Below are positions 22,824 through 31,314 of a stretch of DNA of 64,000 nt, in pieces. Location of the stretch: contig SVMR01000008.1 in assembly GCA_015067315.1 (NCBI GenBank), positions 1-64,000 of the forward strand, read 5' to 3'. The notes beneath the pieces were generated by a model. That model saw nothing but the letters and a program-made list of their open reading frames with translations. It was not told where the DNA came from and did not search any database. How positions within the stretch are numbered: the stretch's first letter is position 1; every line of letters starts with the position of its first letter. A program made the position numbers and the translations under genes. The DNA is from Oscillospiraceae bacterium. Lineage in GTDB: Bacteria; Bacillota; Clostridia; Oscillospirales; Ruminococcaceae.

Positions 22824-23202
22824 GGTATTTACTCCTTTTTTTAAATTATTTTTTGTTTTAGAGGGTTTCCTTCGTTTCTCTGTTTCCCTCTCTGTGGCTA
22901 CAGTATAGCATTGGCAAGGAGTAAAGATGTGCTATAAAAGTGACATGTGATCTTGATTAGAAGTCAAATTAAAGTTGATTCAAAGTTGGCCAAAAAGTGA
23001 TTCAAACCTGTTTGCTTTTGGATTAAAAGTTGGTGGAAAGATGATGGAAAGTTGGATAAAATATACTATATAATTAATGAAACATTGAAACTAAGAAAGA
23101 TAAAATCAGATTTGAAATTAAGTGTTTGCTAATAATTGAAAATAAAAATTGTTTGACTTATAATATGTTTAATAACAAAAAATAAAAAAGAGGAAAATGG
23201 CA
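22824..23202. other. Gene-free stretch with promoters and 11-bp repeats
   Basis: It holds the leader of the family A pair, the repeat blocks at 22971-23058 and an AT-rich tail before the HEPN gene with a rightward -10-like TATAAT near 23159. I see no gene. Confidence 0.45.
22971..23058. repeat. Two blocks of three 11-bp tandem repeats, element 2
   Basis: Block 1: AAAGTTGATTC (22971), AAAGTTGGCCA (22982), AAAAGTGATTC (22993). Block 2: AAAGTTGGTGG (23026), AAAGATGATGG (23037), AAAGTTGGATA (23048). All units are exactly 11 bp and in one orientation. The placement upstream of the family A pair equals that of 3856-3931 in element 1. Confidence 0.7.
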
Positions 23203-23889
23203 ATGAGTTATTATGATGAACCTTATAGTGAATTTGTTTACTTTTCGGAAGAAACAAAAAAATTGAATGAATTTGACACCACAAATTTGAGTTATGAAAA
23301 TATTCTTTTAATAGGAACTTTTGCAACTTTTTGGAATTTGTTTGAAGAAAAAATATTTTTTTACGATTTGACAAGACAGAATATATGTTTATGGGCAAAA
23401 CAATATGGAAATGAAAAACTTAATAAAGAGTTTAATACATTAATTAAAATGTTAAGAGAAGAAGCTAGGAATTTTATTGGAGAGAAAATAGGAGAAAGAA
23501 CTATTGTAGGCGAAAAACATGTTAGAGATTTTTGTTTTGATTATACAGATGAAGATTTAGACAGAGAAAGAAAAATAAATAAAGAATTAATAGATGGAGA
23601 AAAGCTGCAAAAAACTTTGGAAAGCAATGAAAAATATGTAAAAGATATTGTTGCTTTTATGAATATATATGATTATAAAAATCTTCCGGATCTTAATAAT
23701 AGTAAAGGAGAAAGAGACTTAAAAGGTGCTTTTTTATTTATACAAAGAATAAGAAATAATCTTTTTCATGGAAAAAAGTCCACAAGTAATATAGAAAGAC
23801 AAAGGGAATTATTGAAAATATGTACGAGCATAATAATGTATGTTGTAAATAATTCGGGAGATTTTTTGTTTTTAAGAAAAGAAAGGTAA
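23203..23889 (+). CDS. HEPN-like protein (possible ribonuclease)
   Basis: The protein of about 228 residues is helical and has RNNLFH (R-X4-H) near its C-terminus, inside QRIRNNLFHGKKS, the diagnostic motif of HEPN ribonuclease domains. HEPN proteins act as toxins and in antiviral systems. GAGGAAA lies upstream; of two close ATGs the second (23203) has better spacing. It is AT-rich compared with its neighbours, and the next gene starts two bases after its stop. Stop TAA. Ribonuclease activity is inferred from the motif. Confidence 0.7.
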   Translation: MSYYDEPYSEFVYFSEETKKLNEFDTTNLSYENILLIGTFATFWNLFEEKIFFYDLTRQNICLWAKQYGNEKLNKEFNTLIKMLREEARNFIGEKIGERTIVGEKHVRDFCFDYTDEDLDRERKINKELIDGEKLQKTLESNEKYVKDIVAFMNIYDYKNLPDLNNSKGERDLKGAFLFIQRIRNNLFHGKKSTSNIERQRELLKICTSIIMYVVNNSGDFLFLRKER

Positions 23890-23891
23890 CA

Positions 23892-24914
23892 ATGAGAAAA
23901 ATTACAATTTTTTATCCAACGTCTTTATATAATGAAGTTGTTCATGACAGCGAAGATACGACGAGGAATATTAGTAAAGAACTTGTTGAAACAAGTAAAG
24001 TAATAAATGCACTAAAAGTATCTGTTGATTTAGCCAAAAGATTACCAACAACCTCTAAGAAAAAAGACTTTATGAATAAAATAATGGATGAAAGCACAGA
24101 CATTTTAATGGCATGGCGCGGTGGATATGTTTTGTATGGCAATTCTGCCGAAAGTAGTATTGAATTAGTATGGGATTTGGAAGATAAAGATTATGAGATA
24201 ATAAAAAACAGCAAGAAAAAAATAGTAGGAAAATCAGATTTAACATACTTGTTTAATAACTTACTCAATAATGACATTGAATGTTTTTATGGGCCTAATT
24301 TTGAATCTAATTTTGTAGAGGAAGATAGCGCTCTTATTGAAATAGAAATGAAGTATATGTTAGATGTTTTATCTGACGAAGAAGTTGTTTTGGATTTTAG
24401 TGAAGAGAAAAATTTAGGCACAGATGTTTGGCTGTTTAATTCCGGTAAAGTTACGGGGAGAATTGTTGGAGGAAATTTAGACACTATCTATACTGCGATG
24501 AAGGATTATCCTAAGACGAGTCTCAATATAAAAAAAGGAGACCTCGTTTTACTTGAAGAAGTATCGCCAACTTATTATTCAGACAAAGATGGAAATTTTG
24601 TTACAATAATTGGAAATAAATTAGATTTTTTGAAGGAAAATGGATTTTTTGATTATGTTGGTGGCATTATATTTGGAAAGAGTAAAAAGCCTGAACATCA
24701 TATTGTAAGCAAAGGAAAACATGTGTGTACAGATGAAGAGGAAAGAGAACTTTTGAAATTAATGTTGAAAAAGCTTGATTTGTTAAATGTTCCAGTAATA
24801 GCAAATGTTCCTTGCAGCCATACACATCCAATGGTAACTGTTCCATTGGGTAGAACGGTAACTTTAGATGCAGATAATAAAACCTTAATCATACATAAGA
24901 AGAATGTCGATTAA
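23892..24914 (+). CDS. S66 peptidase-like protein (MccF/LdcA family)
   Basis: The 340-residue protein follows the S66 family plan: WRGGY near residue 77, IVGKSDLTYLF in place of the usual GYSDxT, a central GRIVGGNLDTI, LLEEV, and a C-terminal SHTHPMVTVPLGRTVTLDAD with the catalytic histidine region. Family members are LD-carboxypeptidases or cleave aminoacyl-adenylate toxins (MccF). The nucleophile segment looks altered (GGYVLYGNS in place of GGYGS or GGNNS), so activity is uncertain. It is coupled to the HEPN gene, which suggests a two-gene system. Confidence 0.72.
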   Translation: MRKITIFYPTSLYNEVVHDSEDTTRNISKELVETSKVINALKVSVDLAKRLPTTSKKKDFMNKIMDESTDILMAWRGGYVLYGNSAESSIELVWDLEDKDYEIIKNSKKKIVGKSDLTYLFNNLLNNDIECFYGPNFESNFVEEDSALIEIEMKYMLDVLSDEEVVLDFSEEKNLGTDVWLFNSGKVTGRIVGGNLDTIYTAMKDYPKTSLNIKKGDLVLLEEVSPTYYSDKDGNFVTIIGNKLDFLKENGFFDYVGGIIFGKSKKPEHHIVSKGKHVCTDEEERELLKLMLKKLDLLNVPVIANVPCSHTHPMVTVPLGRTVTLDADNKTLIIHKKNVD

Positions 24915-24923
24915 ATAATCAAC

Positions 24924-24941
24924 GCGTTGGTGTATTTATGC
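24924..24941. repeat. Third GCGTTGGTG repeat
   Basis: GCGTTGGTGTATTTATGC is the third member of the repeat seen at 21840 and 21874. It lies nine bases after the S66 stop codon. Confidence 0.5.
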
Positions 24942-25137
24942 ACTTGACTTTTGGAGCGGGTTGATCTATATTTAAGGCGCGAAAAACGTGTCACATTTTT
25001 ACGTTTTCGCAGATTAAAAATTTGACAAAATTTCAAAAAGTTCAAAATGGTGCTCAAATAACAAAATGCCAAAAAAGGGCGTAAATACGCCGTTTTTGAG
25101 GCGCCATCAGGAGCCGAAAAAGCGTGCGGATACGCCC

Positions 25138-25183
25138 ATGGCATTCAAGAGGTAGAGAGTTCGATCCTCTTCGTCTCCACCAT
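25138..25183 (+). repeat. att direct repeat, right copy (tmRNA/tRNA 3' end)
   Basis: It is identical to 4107-4152 over 46 bp. It marks the right end of element 2 and is followed by a terminator at 25215-25254, as expected if this is the original chromosomal 3' end of ssrA. No gene body precedes it. Confidence 0.85.
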
Positions 25184-25214
25184 CGCTATTCACGTACAAA
25201 GTGAATTTAGCAAA

Positions 25215-25254
25215 AGAAGCACCTAGCCAACATTTAGTGGCTAGGTGCTTTCTT
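25215..25254 (+). terminator. Terminator after the att repeat (probable ssrA terminator)
   Basis: AAGCACCTAGCCA pairs with TGGCTAGGTGCTT, followed by a T-rich run. Confidence 0.8.
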
Positions 25255-25394
25255 TATTCGTGATACCGACGATAGCCATAAGTGGCTAAAATAGCAGTTT
25301 TTTGTAAAATGAGCACGGGGCTTTTGGCAAGGCGATAGTCGACGAATGGCTTGAGCATCGGAAATACCGACTAAAGCCAATCCGTGAGCACGGA

Positions 25395-25532
25395 TGGTAC
25401 AGGGGTCGAGAGTATCCGGAGCATATATGGCACTGTATGTTTTGCCGTGGGTATGGTACAGGGCTACACCGAACCCACAACACGGCAAAAAAACAAGCAC
25501 GGCTTTGAATTTTACTGCCGTGCTTATTTTTT
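25395..25532 (+). ncRNA. Candidate structured RNA with alternative pairing
   Basis: GGTACAGGGGT (25396-25406) pairs with ACCCCTGTACC (25544-25554). A second copy, GGTACAGGG (25456-25464), can pair with the same 3' strand. Between them are TTTTGCCGTG/CACGGCAAAA (25440-25449, 25481-25490) and a terminator-like AAGCACGGC/GCCGTGCTT plus T-run (25495-25532). No reading frame fits. The mutually exclusive pairings look switch-like. I do not recognise a known class. The rest of 25255-25637 shows no gene. Confidence 0.45.
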
Positions 25533-25637
25533 GTGCGCGGATAACCCCTGTACCGAAAAAAGACAAATAAATAGATTAAAAAAGACAGCCGATCCAGCTG
25601 TTTTTTTGCCTTGGAGGAAAAGAAAATACAAAATTAA

Positions 25638-25687
25638 GAACATATGTTCGAAAAAATATTGACAAGTCCTTCTTGCGGATTTATAAT
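25638..25687 (+). promoter_or_regulatory. LexA (SOS) box with promoter
   Basis: GAACATATGTTC (25638-25649) is a perfect Firmicutes LexA box (GAAC-N4-GTTC). It lies nine bases upstream of TTGACA (25659-25664), 17-bp spacer, TATAAT (25682-25687). The downstream gene is therefore probably DNA-damage inducible. Confidence 0.8.
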
Positions 25688-25726
25688 GATGATGAAACAT
25701 AAAATCTCAAAGGGGATTGCCGGAAA

Positions 25727-26302
25727 ATGGACAGAAGCGAAAAAATCAAAAAGGCGAAGGAATATATCGAACAGCTTGCAAACGGAATAAACCCTTTAGA
25801 CGGAATGGAGATTCCGGAAAATGAAGTTGTAAACAACGTAAAAATTTCAAGATGCCTGTTTTTTGTTTCGGGACTGCTTGAAGAATCAATTAACTGTGAA
25901 AAAACAAAAAACTATGGCGAAAAAGAGCAAAAAATCAATCCTTCCCAAAAGAGAAGATTTTATATAAGCCAGGAAGAACTTTGCGCTTCTTTCGATTTTT
26001 CGGAAAGAGAAATTTCCGGAAGCGAGATCGTAAACAGAATAAATTCCTTAATCGATACGGATATTATGCAAAAGCTTAAGCTGAAAACCATAAACAACTG
26101 GCTTTTAAATATGGGACTGCTTGAAGAGGAGGAAACCGAAAGGGGAAAAAGAAAGAAGCCTACGGAAGCAGGAAAGGAATTGGGAATTGTTCAGAAACAA
26201 AGTTTTTACAGCGGATATCTTTTTACCGCATACGGCAGGGATGCGCAGCATTTTATTGTTGATAATATAGAAGCGATTATATCAGCGGATAATGCGGGAT
26301 GA
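25727..26302 (+). CDS. SOS-controlled hypothetical protein
   Basis: The 191-residue protein has a conserved-looking N-terminus (YIEQLANGINPLDGMEIPENEVVNNVKISRCLFFV) and a later part with helix-turn-helix character (INNWLLNMGLLEEEE, then TEAGKELGI). I recall related proteins of unknown function in other Bacillota, but cannot name a family. AAAGGGGATT precedes the start. With a LexA box in the promoter and SbcD/SbcC-like genes downstream, a DNA-repair or damage role is likely. Stop TGA; a terminator follows. Confidence 0.7.
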   Translation: MDRSEKIKKAKEYIEQLANGINPLDGMEIPENEVVNNVKISRCLFFVSGLLEESINCEKTKNYGEKEQKINPSQKRRFYISQEELCASFDFSEREISGSEIVNRINSLIDTDIMQKLKLKTINNWLLNMGLLEEEETERGKRKKPTEAGKELGIVQKQSFYSGYLFTAYGRDAQHFIVDNIEAIISADNAG

Positions 26303-26632
26303 TTATAAAAATGCCGCAGATGCCGTTTAATGATTCGCTGATATGGGAATCAAGCGGTCTTGACTGAAAAGTTAAGACCGCTTTTTTATATTTTTTGAAA
26401 GCAGATAACCCTGAACAGACAGCTGAGATAGACCTCAGCCGTTGTTTTTCGCAACGCCCGGCGCTACCGGATAAAATAGGTAAAACAAAGGTCAATAATG
26501 CTGTTATCTGCATTTTAAAAGACGAAAACTTCGGAGATTTCGCCTCATGGCGGAATTTACGCTTGATTGAAATTCCAAATATAATATTGTATAATTAAGA
26601 CATAATCACTTCACTTTACGGAGGTGCATCCG
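26303..26632. other. Intergenic stretch with terminator and promoter
   Basis: AAGCGGTCTT/AAGACCGCTT at 26352-26388 is a terminator. A promoter for the sbcD gene is likely at TTGAAA, 17-bp spacer, TATAAT ending about 26595. Nothing else is clear. Confidence 0.6.
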
Positions 26633-27772
26633 ATGCTCAGAATTTTTATGACCGGCGATAACCATATCGGTCTTAAATACGCAAAATTCGGTGAAAAAGC
26701 CGCCTTTCTTGCCGAAAAACGAATTTCTGCATTCAGGGAAATGGTAAAAAAAGCAAACGAGGAGGAATGCAGTCTTTTTGTCATAACCGGCGACCTTTTT
26801 GAAAATGTTTCCGGAATTGCAAAAAAGGATATCGTTTCTCTTCTCAATATCCTTTCGGAATTTAACGGAACCGTCGCCGTTCTTCCCGGAAATCACGATT
26901 ATTACGACGAGGAAACAAAACTCTGGAAAGATTTCAGAAGCGCAATGGATTCCAGTAAGAACATTTTGCTCCTCAATGAGTATAAACCATATACCGTTTA
27001 TGCCGGTGATGATGAGGTTATCCTTTATCCTGCGTTCTGCACTTCAAAACATTCCGAACCCGGCGAAAACAACCTTGGCTGGATAAAAGACGAAGACATC
27101 ACCCCCGACGGAACTTACAGAATCGGTATTGCCCACGGCGCCGTTGAAGGCGAAACCATTGACAGCGAAGGCAGGTATTTTCTTATGACAAGAAAAGAAC
27201 TGGAAGAGATCCCGGTTGATGCATGGCTTATCGGACACACCCACGTTCCCTTCCCGAACAGCCTTTCGGAAAATTTTTCCGAATCCGGAAAAATCTTCAA
27301 CGCCGGAAGCCACGTTCAACCGGACGTTGCCACCAATACAGAGGGAAGCTGCTTTATCCTTGAAATCGGCGAAGACAAAAAGGTTAAAGTTAAGAAATTT
27401 CTTTCCGGAAACGTCCGTTTCCATCGCCCGGAAATTAAACTTTCCGCAGGAGAGATGGAAGAAATTCTTGAAAGGGAACTTTCCGCATTCGATGATGAAA
27501 GCGTTATTGACGGAATGATACTTTCCGGAACGGCGGATATGAATGAGTATGAAAACCGCAGGGGAATAATCAGCAATTCTCTTTCCCGTTTCGTAAGCGG
27601 AAGCTATGACGACAGCGCATTGAGCAAGCTTATCTCGAAGGAACTTGTGGAATCGGAATTCCCCGAAACTTCTCTTTCCGCAAGAGTTCTTTCCGCGCTT
27701 CTTGAAGAACCGAAGGAAGCCCAGCTTGCCTATGAACTTTTATGCGAACTGAAAGGAGGAAAAAGAAAATGA
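26633..27772 (+). CDS. SbcD-like DNA exonuclease subunit
   Basis: The 379-residue metallophosphoesterase has all five family motifs: GDNHIG, GDLFEN, GNHDYY, the HGAVEG histidine and GHTHVP. With SbcC it forms the nuclease that opens hairpins and blocked DNA ends. ATG at 26633 has GGAGGTG seven bases upstream. Its last bases overlap the ATG of the sbcC-like gene (ATGA), so the two subunits are co-translated. The C-terminal capping region is present. Confidence 0.88.
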   Translation: MLRIFMTGDNHIGLKYAKFGEKAAFLAEKRISAFREMVKKANEEECSLFVITGDLFENVSGIAKKDIVSLLNILSEFNGTVAVLPGNHDYYDEETKLWKDFRSAMDSSKNILLLNEYKPYTVYAGDDEVILYPAFCTSKHSEPGENNLGWIKDEDITPDGTYRIGIAHGAVEGETIDSEGRYFLMTRKELEEIPVDAWLIGHTHVPFPNSLSENFSESGKIFNAGSHVQPDVATNTEGSCFILEIGEDKKVKVKKFLSGNVRFHRPEIKLSAGEMEEILERELSAFDDESVIDGMILSGTADMNEYENRRGIISNSLSRFVSGSYDDSALSKLISKELVESEFPETSLSARVLSALLEEPKEAQLAYELLCELKGGKRK

Positions 27773-30147
27773 AGATAAGAAAAGTTTCCACCGAACAGTT
27801 TGCTGGAATCCGCGACAGAGAAATCAGTTTTAACGACGGAATAAACGTTGTTTACGGAAAAAACGAAAGCGGAAAATCCACCCTTGTAAACCTTATCTCA
27901 AGAACTCTTTTCCAGGACGCAAAAACCGACAGAAGAAAAGACAAGGACTTTATCGCAAACTGCTTCCCAGGAGAAATTAAAGGCACTTCTGCAAAAAGCG
28001 GATATATTCAGGGAAAAGTTGCTTTTGAAACCGAAAGCGGCGAATACATAGTCATAAAAGAATGGGGCGACGAACCGGTTTGCAAGCTTTCAACTCCCTC
28101 CGGAATGTTCAAAAAACAAAGCGAAGTAAATGAGGAAATAAAAAATGCACTCGTTTACGGCGAAGGAATATATTCCGGAATGCTTTTTTCTTCCCAGTAC
28201 AACACCGATATTTCCCTCCGGAACATCCTGGATTCTTCCGAAGACAGCGGCGCAAAAAAAGAAATCACCGACGTTGTTACAAAGGCTTTTTCCGAAAGCG
28301 ACGGAATTTCCGTGGAGGATATGGAAAAGGCGATCGATAAAAAAATCGAGGAACTTGAAGGAAAAGGCGGACATTGGGACAGAGAGAATAATGCTCCGGT
28401 AAGAAGAGCCGCAAGGTGGACAAACGGAATCGGCGAACTTCACAAAGTATATTATGCCTTTGATGATGCAAAAGAAGTTATCCGCAAGGTTTCTGAACTT
28501 GAAAACGAAGTTGCGAAAACGGAGGAAAATTTTCGCAGAGCAAAAGCGGAAAAGGACAAAGCGGAGAAAAAATACAGCGAATTTTCCGATTTTGCCGGAT
28601 TTCTTGCAACCAGAGGCGAGCGCAGAAAGAACCTTGAAAGGCTTGAAGCCGACCTTTCAAAATTTGAAACCGACGCGGTAAAATGGCCGGAAATTGTAAG
28701 GAATCTCGAAAAGGCGGAAGCCCTTGCGAAAGAAGAAAAAGACCGGGAAATCATTGATAAATATAACGAGGCAAAGCCGATTTCAGAAAGCATTCTTGCG
28801 CTGAAAAAGAAACTGGAATTCATGCGCTGCCCCACCGATGAAGATATTGCGGAGGCAAAAATGGCAAACAGCCGTATTGAAGTTCTTAAAAACAGACTTT
28901 GCGGAATCAATATTTCCGCCGCAATTCAGATGTTCGGCGAAAATTCCCTTGAGGTAAAATCCCTTGTCACCGGCGAAAACCTTTATAACGGCGAAGATAA
29001 TCTCGTTATCAAGGAAGCGGTTTCTTTAAAAATTCCCGGGGTTATGGAAATGCAGCTTGCTCCCGCAAATGTCGATTTTGAAAAAACGGAGCAGGAACTC
29101 ATCAAAAATAAAGCGGCGCTCAGCCGAATACTCATAAAATACGGCGCAGGAGATATTGCGGCTCTTGAAAAACTTGCAAAAGATTACGCCGGAACCGAAA
29201 ACGAGATCCGCGACAAAAAAATCCGTATCGACCGCATAACCGGTTTCGTCCCTTTCGCTAATCTTGAAAAAGAAGTTTCCTTGATAGATTGCGAACCCCG
29301 CAGGACGGTGGAAATCGAAGATGATATTTATGAAATCTGCGGATATGAGGATATAAGCAGTTTTATCGCAAAAAGCAAAGCATTTATAAGTTCTTTTGAA
29401 GATAATTACGAAGCTCCCGAAAAGCTTGCGGAAAAAATTGAAAACTGCCGGAAGGCAATTTTTGATTATGAGAATTCCGAAAAAGAAGCGGAAAATATTC
29501 CGGAAGAATACCTCGGCATCACCGATTCCCAAAATTATCTCAAAGAGCTGAAAGACGCCATCGACCGCGCGAACGATAACTGCATGGATGCTTCCGAAGC
29601 AAAAACCGCCGCTCTTGTAAATCTTGGCAATTACAGCGAAAGCCATCCGGATCCAAAATCCGCCGTTGAGGAAGCAGAAAGAAAATTTATCGAACAGAGC
29701 AATCTCCTTCTTCATTGGATACATATTAAAAATGTTTTCAATGAAGTCCGCGAAAGCTTCCGAGGAAATCCGATGCACGATCTTTCCGAAAGTTTCACGA
29801 AATATCTCGGAATTATTTCCGGAGAAAGAATTTCCTCCGAATTCCCGGACGAAGAAAAGCTTGATATGAACATCTACAGCGGAAAAAGCAAGCTCGATTA
29901 CGAAAAACTTTCCGAAGGAACGAAGGAAACCGTTTCCATTGCGTTCCGTCTTGCTGTGCTTGACCATCTCTTCCCGGATGGCGGCGGAGTCATCGTTTTT
30001 GATGATCCTTTCACCGATATGGACGCGGAGCGCACCGCAAAATCCTGCGAGCTTATCAAAGAATGTGCGAAGAAGCACCAGGTTATTTTCCTAACCTGCA
30101 ACGAGGATTACAAAGAAATGCTCAGCGGAAATGTAATTAATATTTAA
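27769..30147 (+). CDS. SbcC/YhaN-like ATPase
   Basis: The 792-residue protein has Walker A GKNESGKST near residue 30, long coiled-coil arms, and C-terminal signature LSEGTKETVSIAFRLAVLDHL and Walker B VIVFDDPFTDMD. I do not see a CxxC zinc hook, and the protein is shorter than classical SbcC (about 1000 residues), so it is nearer YhaN. It is the ATPase partner of the preceding nuclease. AAAGGAGG precedes the start. Stop TAA, then a terminator. Confidence 0.83.
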   Translation: MKIRKVSTEQFAGIRDREISFNDGINVVYGKNESGKSTLVNLISRTLFQDAKTDRRKDKDFIANCFPGEIKGTSAKSGYIQGKVAFETESGEYIVIKEWGDEPVCKLSTPSGMFKKQSEVNEEIKNALVYGEGIYSGMLFSSQYNTDISLRNILDSSEDSGAKKEITDVVTKAFSESDGISVEDMEKAIDKKIEELEGKGGHWDRENNAPVRRAARWTNGIGELHKVYYAFDDAKEVIRKVSELENEVAKTEENFRRAKAEKDKAEKKYSEFSDFAGFLATRGERRKNLERLEADLSKFETDAVKWPEIVRNLEKAEALAKEEKDREIIDKYNEAKPISESILALKKKLEFMRCPTDEDIAEAKMANSRIEVLKNRLCGINISAAIQMFGENSLEVKSLVTGENLYNGEDNLVIKEAVSLKIPGVMEMQLAPANVDFEKTEQELIKNKAALSRILIKYGAGDIAALEKLAKDYAGTENEIRDKKIRIDRITGFVPFANLEKEVSLIDCEPRRTVEIEDDIYEICGYEDISSFIAKSKAFISSFEDNYEAPEKLAEKIENCRKAIFDYENSEKEAENIPEEYLGITDSQNYLKELKDAIDRANDNCMDASEAKTAALVNLGNYSESHPDPKSAVEEAERKFIEQSNLLLHWIHIKNVFNEVRESFRGNPMHDLSESFTKYLGIISGERISSEFPDEEKLDMNIYSGKSKLDYEKLSEGTKETVSIAFRLAVLDHLFPDGGGVIVFDDPFTDMDAERTAKSCELIKECAKKHQVIFLTCNEDYKEMLSGNVINI

Positions 30148-30150
30148 AAG

Positions 30151-30185
30151 AAAAGCTCCGTGCTCATTTGAGCACGGAGCTTTTT
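30151..30185 (+). terminator. Terminator after the sbcC-like gene
   Basis: AAAAGCTCCGTGCTC pairs with GAGCACGGAGCTTTT. The loop region CGTGCTCATTTGAGCACG recurs in the terminator at 49772. Confidence 0.9.
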
Positions 30186-30281
30186 GTATAAAAACCGCAA
30201 TCTGAAATCCGTCCTGTTGATTCCGCAAAAAAAGAGTGCTATAATTATTTCCGTATTTTAAAGAAAGGGGAAGATGTTTTC

Positions 30282-30983
30282 TTGAAAAAGGATTTTTTTA
30301 AAGGAATCCGCGACGGAATTCCGATTTGTCTTGGATATCTTTCCGTTTCTTTCGGTTTTGGAATCCTTGCGGTGAGCCTTGGGCTTTCAATCCTTTCTGC
30401 TGTGGGAATTTCTCTTACAAACCTGACTTCCGCGGGGCAGGTTGCCGGAGTCGGAATTATTGCCGCGGGGGGAAGCCTTTTTGAAATGGCGCTGACCCAG
30501 CTTGTCATAAATATCCGCTATTCGCTTATGGGAATATCCCTTTCACAAAAACTTGACGGAAATTTTAATACAATGCACAGAATGATTGCGTCTTTTGGAA
30601 TTACGGATGAAATTTTTGCCGTTGCGGTTTCAAAAAAATCCGTTTCGCCTTTCTATATGTACGGGCTTACTGTGATTTCGGCGGCGGGTTGGGTTTTCGG
30701 AACTTTTCTCGGTGCCGCGGCGGGAAACATTCTTCCTGCCTCTGTTTCCGGAGCCATGGGAATCGTTCTTTACGGAATGTTTCTTGCAATCATAATTCCT
30801 CCGGCAAAAAAGGAAAAAGGAGTTTTTGCCGCGGTGCTCATTGCTGCGGCTTTGAGCATTGTTTTTGAATTCGTGCTCAAATTTGTTTCCGGCGGTTTTG
30901 CAATAATAATCTGTTCCGTCGCTGCGGCGGCAATCTGCGCAATCTGCTTTCCGGTTACGGAAGAAGAGGAGGCGGAAGAATGA
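30282..30983 (+). CDS. AzlC branched-chain amino acid exporter subunit
   Basis: The 233-residue membrane protein has about six to eight helices and the AzlC pattern (GIRDGIPICLGYLSVSFGFG). AzlC with AzlD exports branched-chain amino acids and analogues. The start is TTG at 30282 with AAAGGGG upstream. The azlD gene overlaps its end by four bases. Confidence 0.88.
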   Translation: MKKDFFKGIRDGIPICLGYLSVSFGFGILAVSLGLSILSAVGISLTNLTSAGQVAGVGIIAAGGSLFEMALTQLVINIRYSLMGISLSQKLDGNFNTMHRMIASFGITDEIFAVAVSKKSVSPFYMYGLTVISAAGWVFGTFLGAAAGNILPASVSGAMGIVLYGMFLAIIIPPAKKEKGVFAAVLIAAALSIVFEFVLKFVSGGFAIIICSVAAAAICAICFPVTEEEEAEE

Positions 30984-31279
30984 GCGTGCTGATTTATATT
31001 GCGGTTATGGCGGGAGTCACCTACCTCATAAGGATGATTCCGTTTACGGTTTTTCGGAAGAAAATAAAATCTCCGTTTTTCCGGGGATTCCTCTATTACA
31101 TTCCCTATGCGGTTCTGAGCGCGATGACGATTCCGGCAATTTTTTATTCAACGGGAGATATTTTGACTTCCGCAATCGGAACGGTTGTCGCGGTCGTTCT
31201 GGCATATTATAATCTTCCGCTTATAGTCGTCGCTCTTGCGGCTTCCGGCGCGGCATTTATCTTCGGATTATTGATATAA
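30980..31279 (+). CDS. AzlD small membrane subunit
   Basis: The 99-residue protein has four membrane helices and the AzlD pattern YLIRMIPFTVFRKKIKSPF. It overlaps azlC by ATGA and completes the exporter. GAGGAGGCGG precedes the start. A bidirectional terminator follows. Confidence 0.88.
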   Translation: MSVLIYIAVMAGVTYLIRMIPFTVFRKKIKSPFFRGFLYYIPYAVLSAMTIPAIFYSTGDILTSAIGTVVAVVLAYYNLPLIVVALAASGAAFIFGLLI

Positions 31280-31313
31280 AAAACGCTTCACTTTTTAAGT
31301 GAAGCGTTTTTTT
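31277..31313. terminator. Bidirectional terminator
   Basis: AAAACGCTTCACTT pairs with AAGTGAAGCGTTTT, with T-runs on both strands, between azlD and the convergent permease. Confidence 0.9.
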
Positions 31314-31314
31314 G

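Noticed and set aside
4153..25183. Element 2 as a complete prophage or conjugative element
   Set aside because: No capsid, tail, lysis, relaxase, coupling protein or type IV secretion gene is seen. It is better called an integrative island or satellite.
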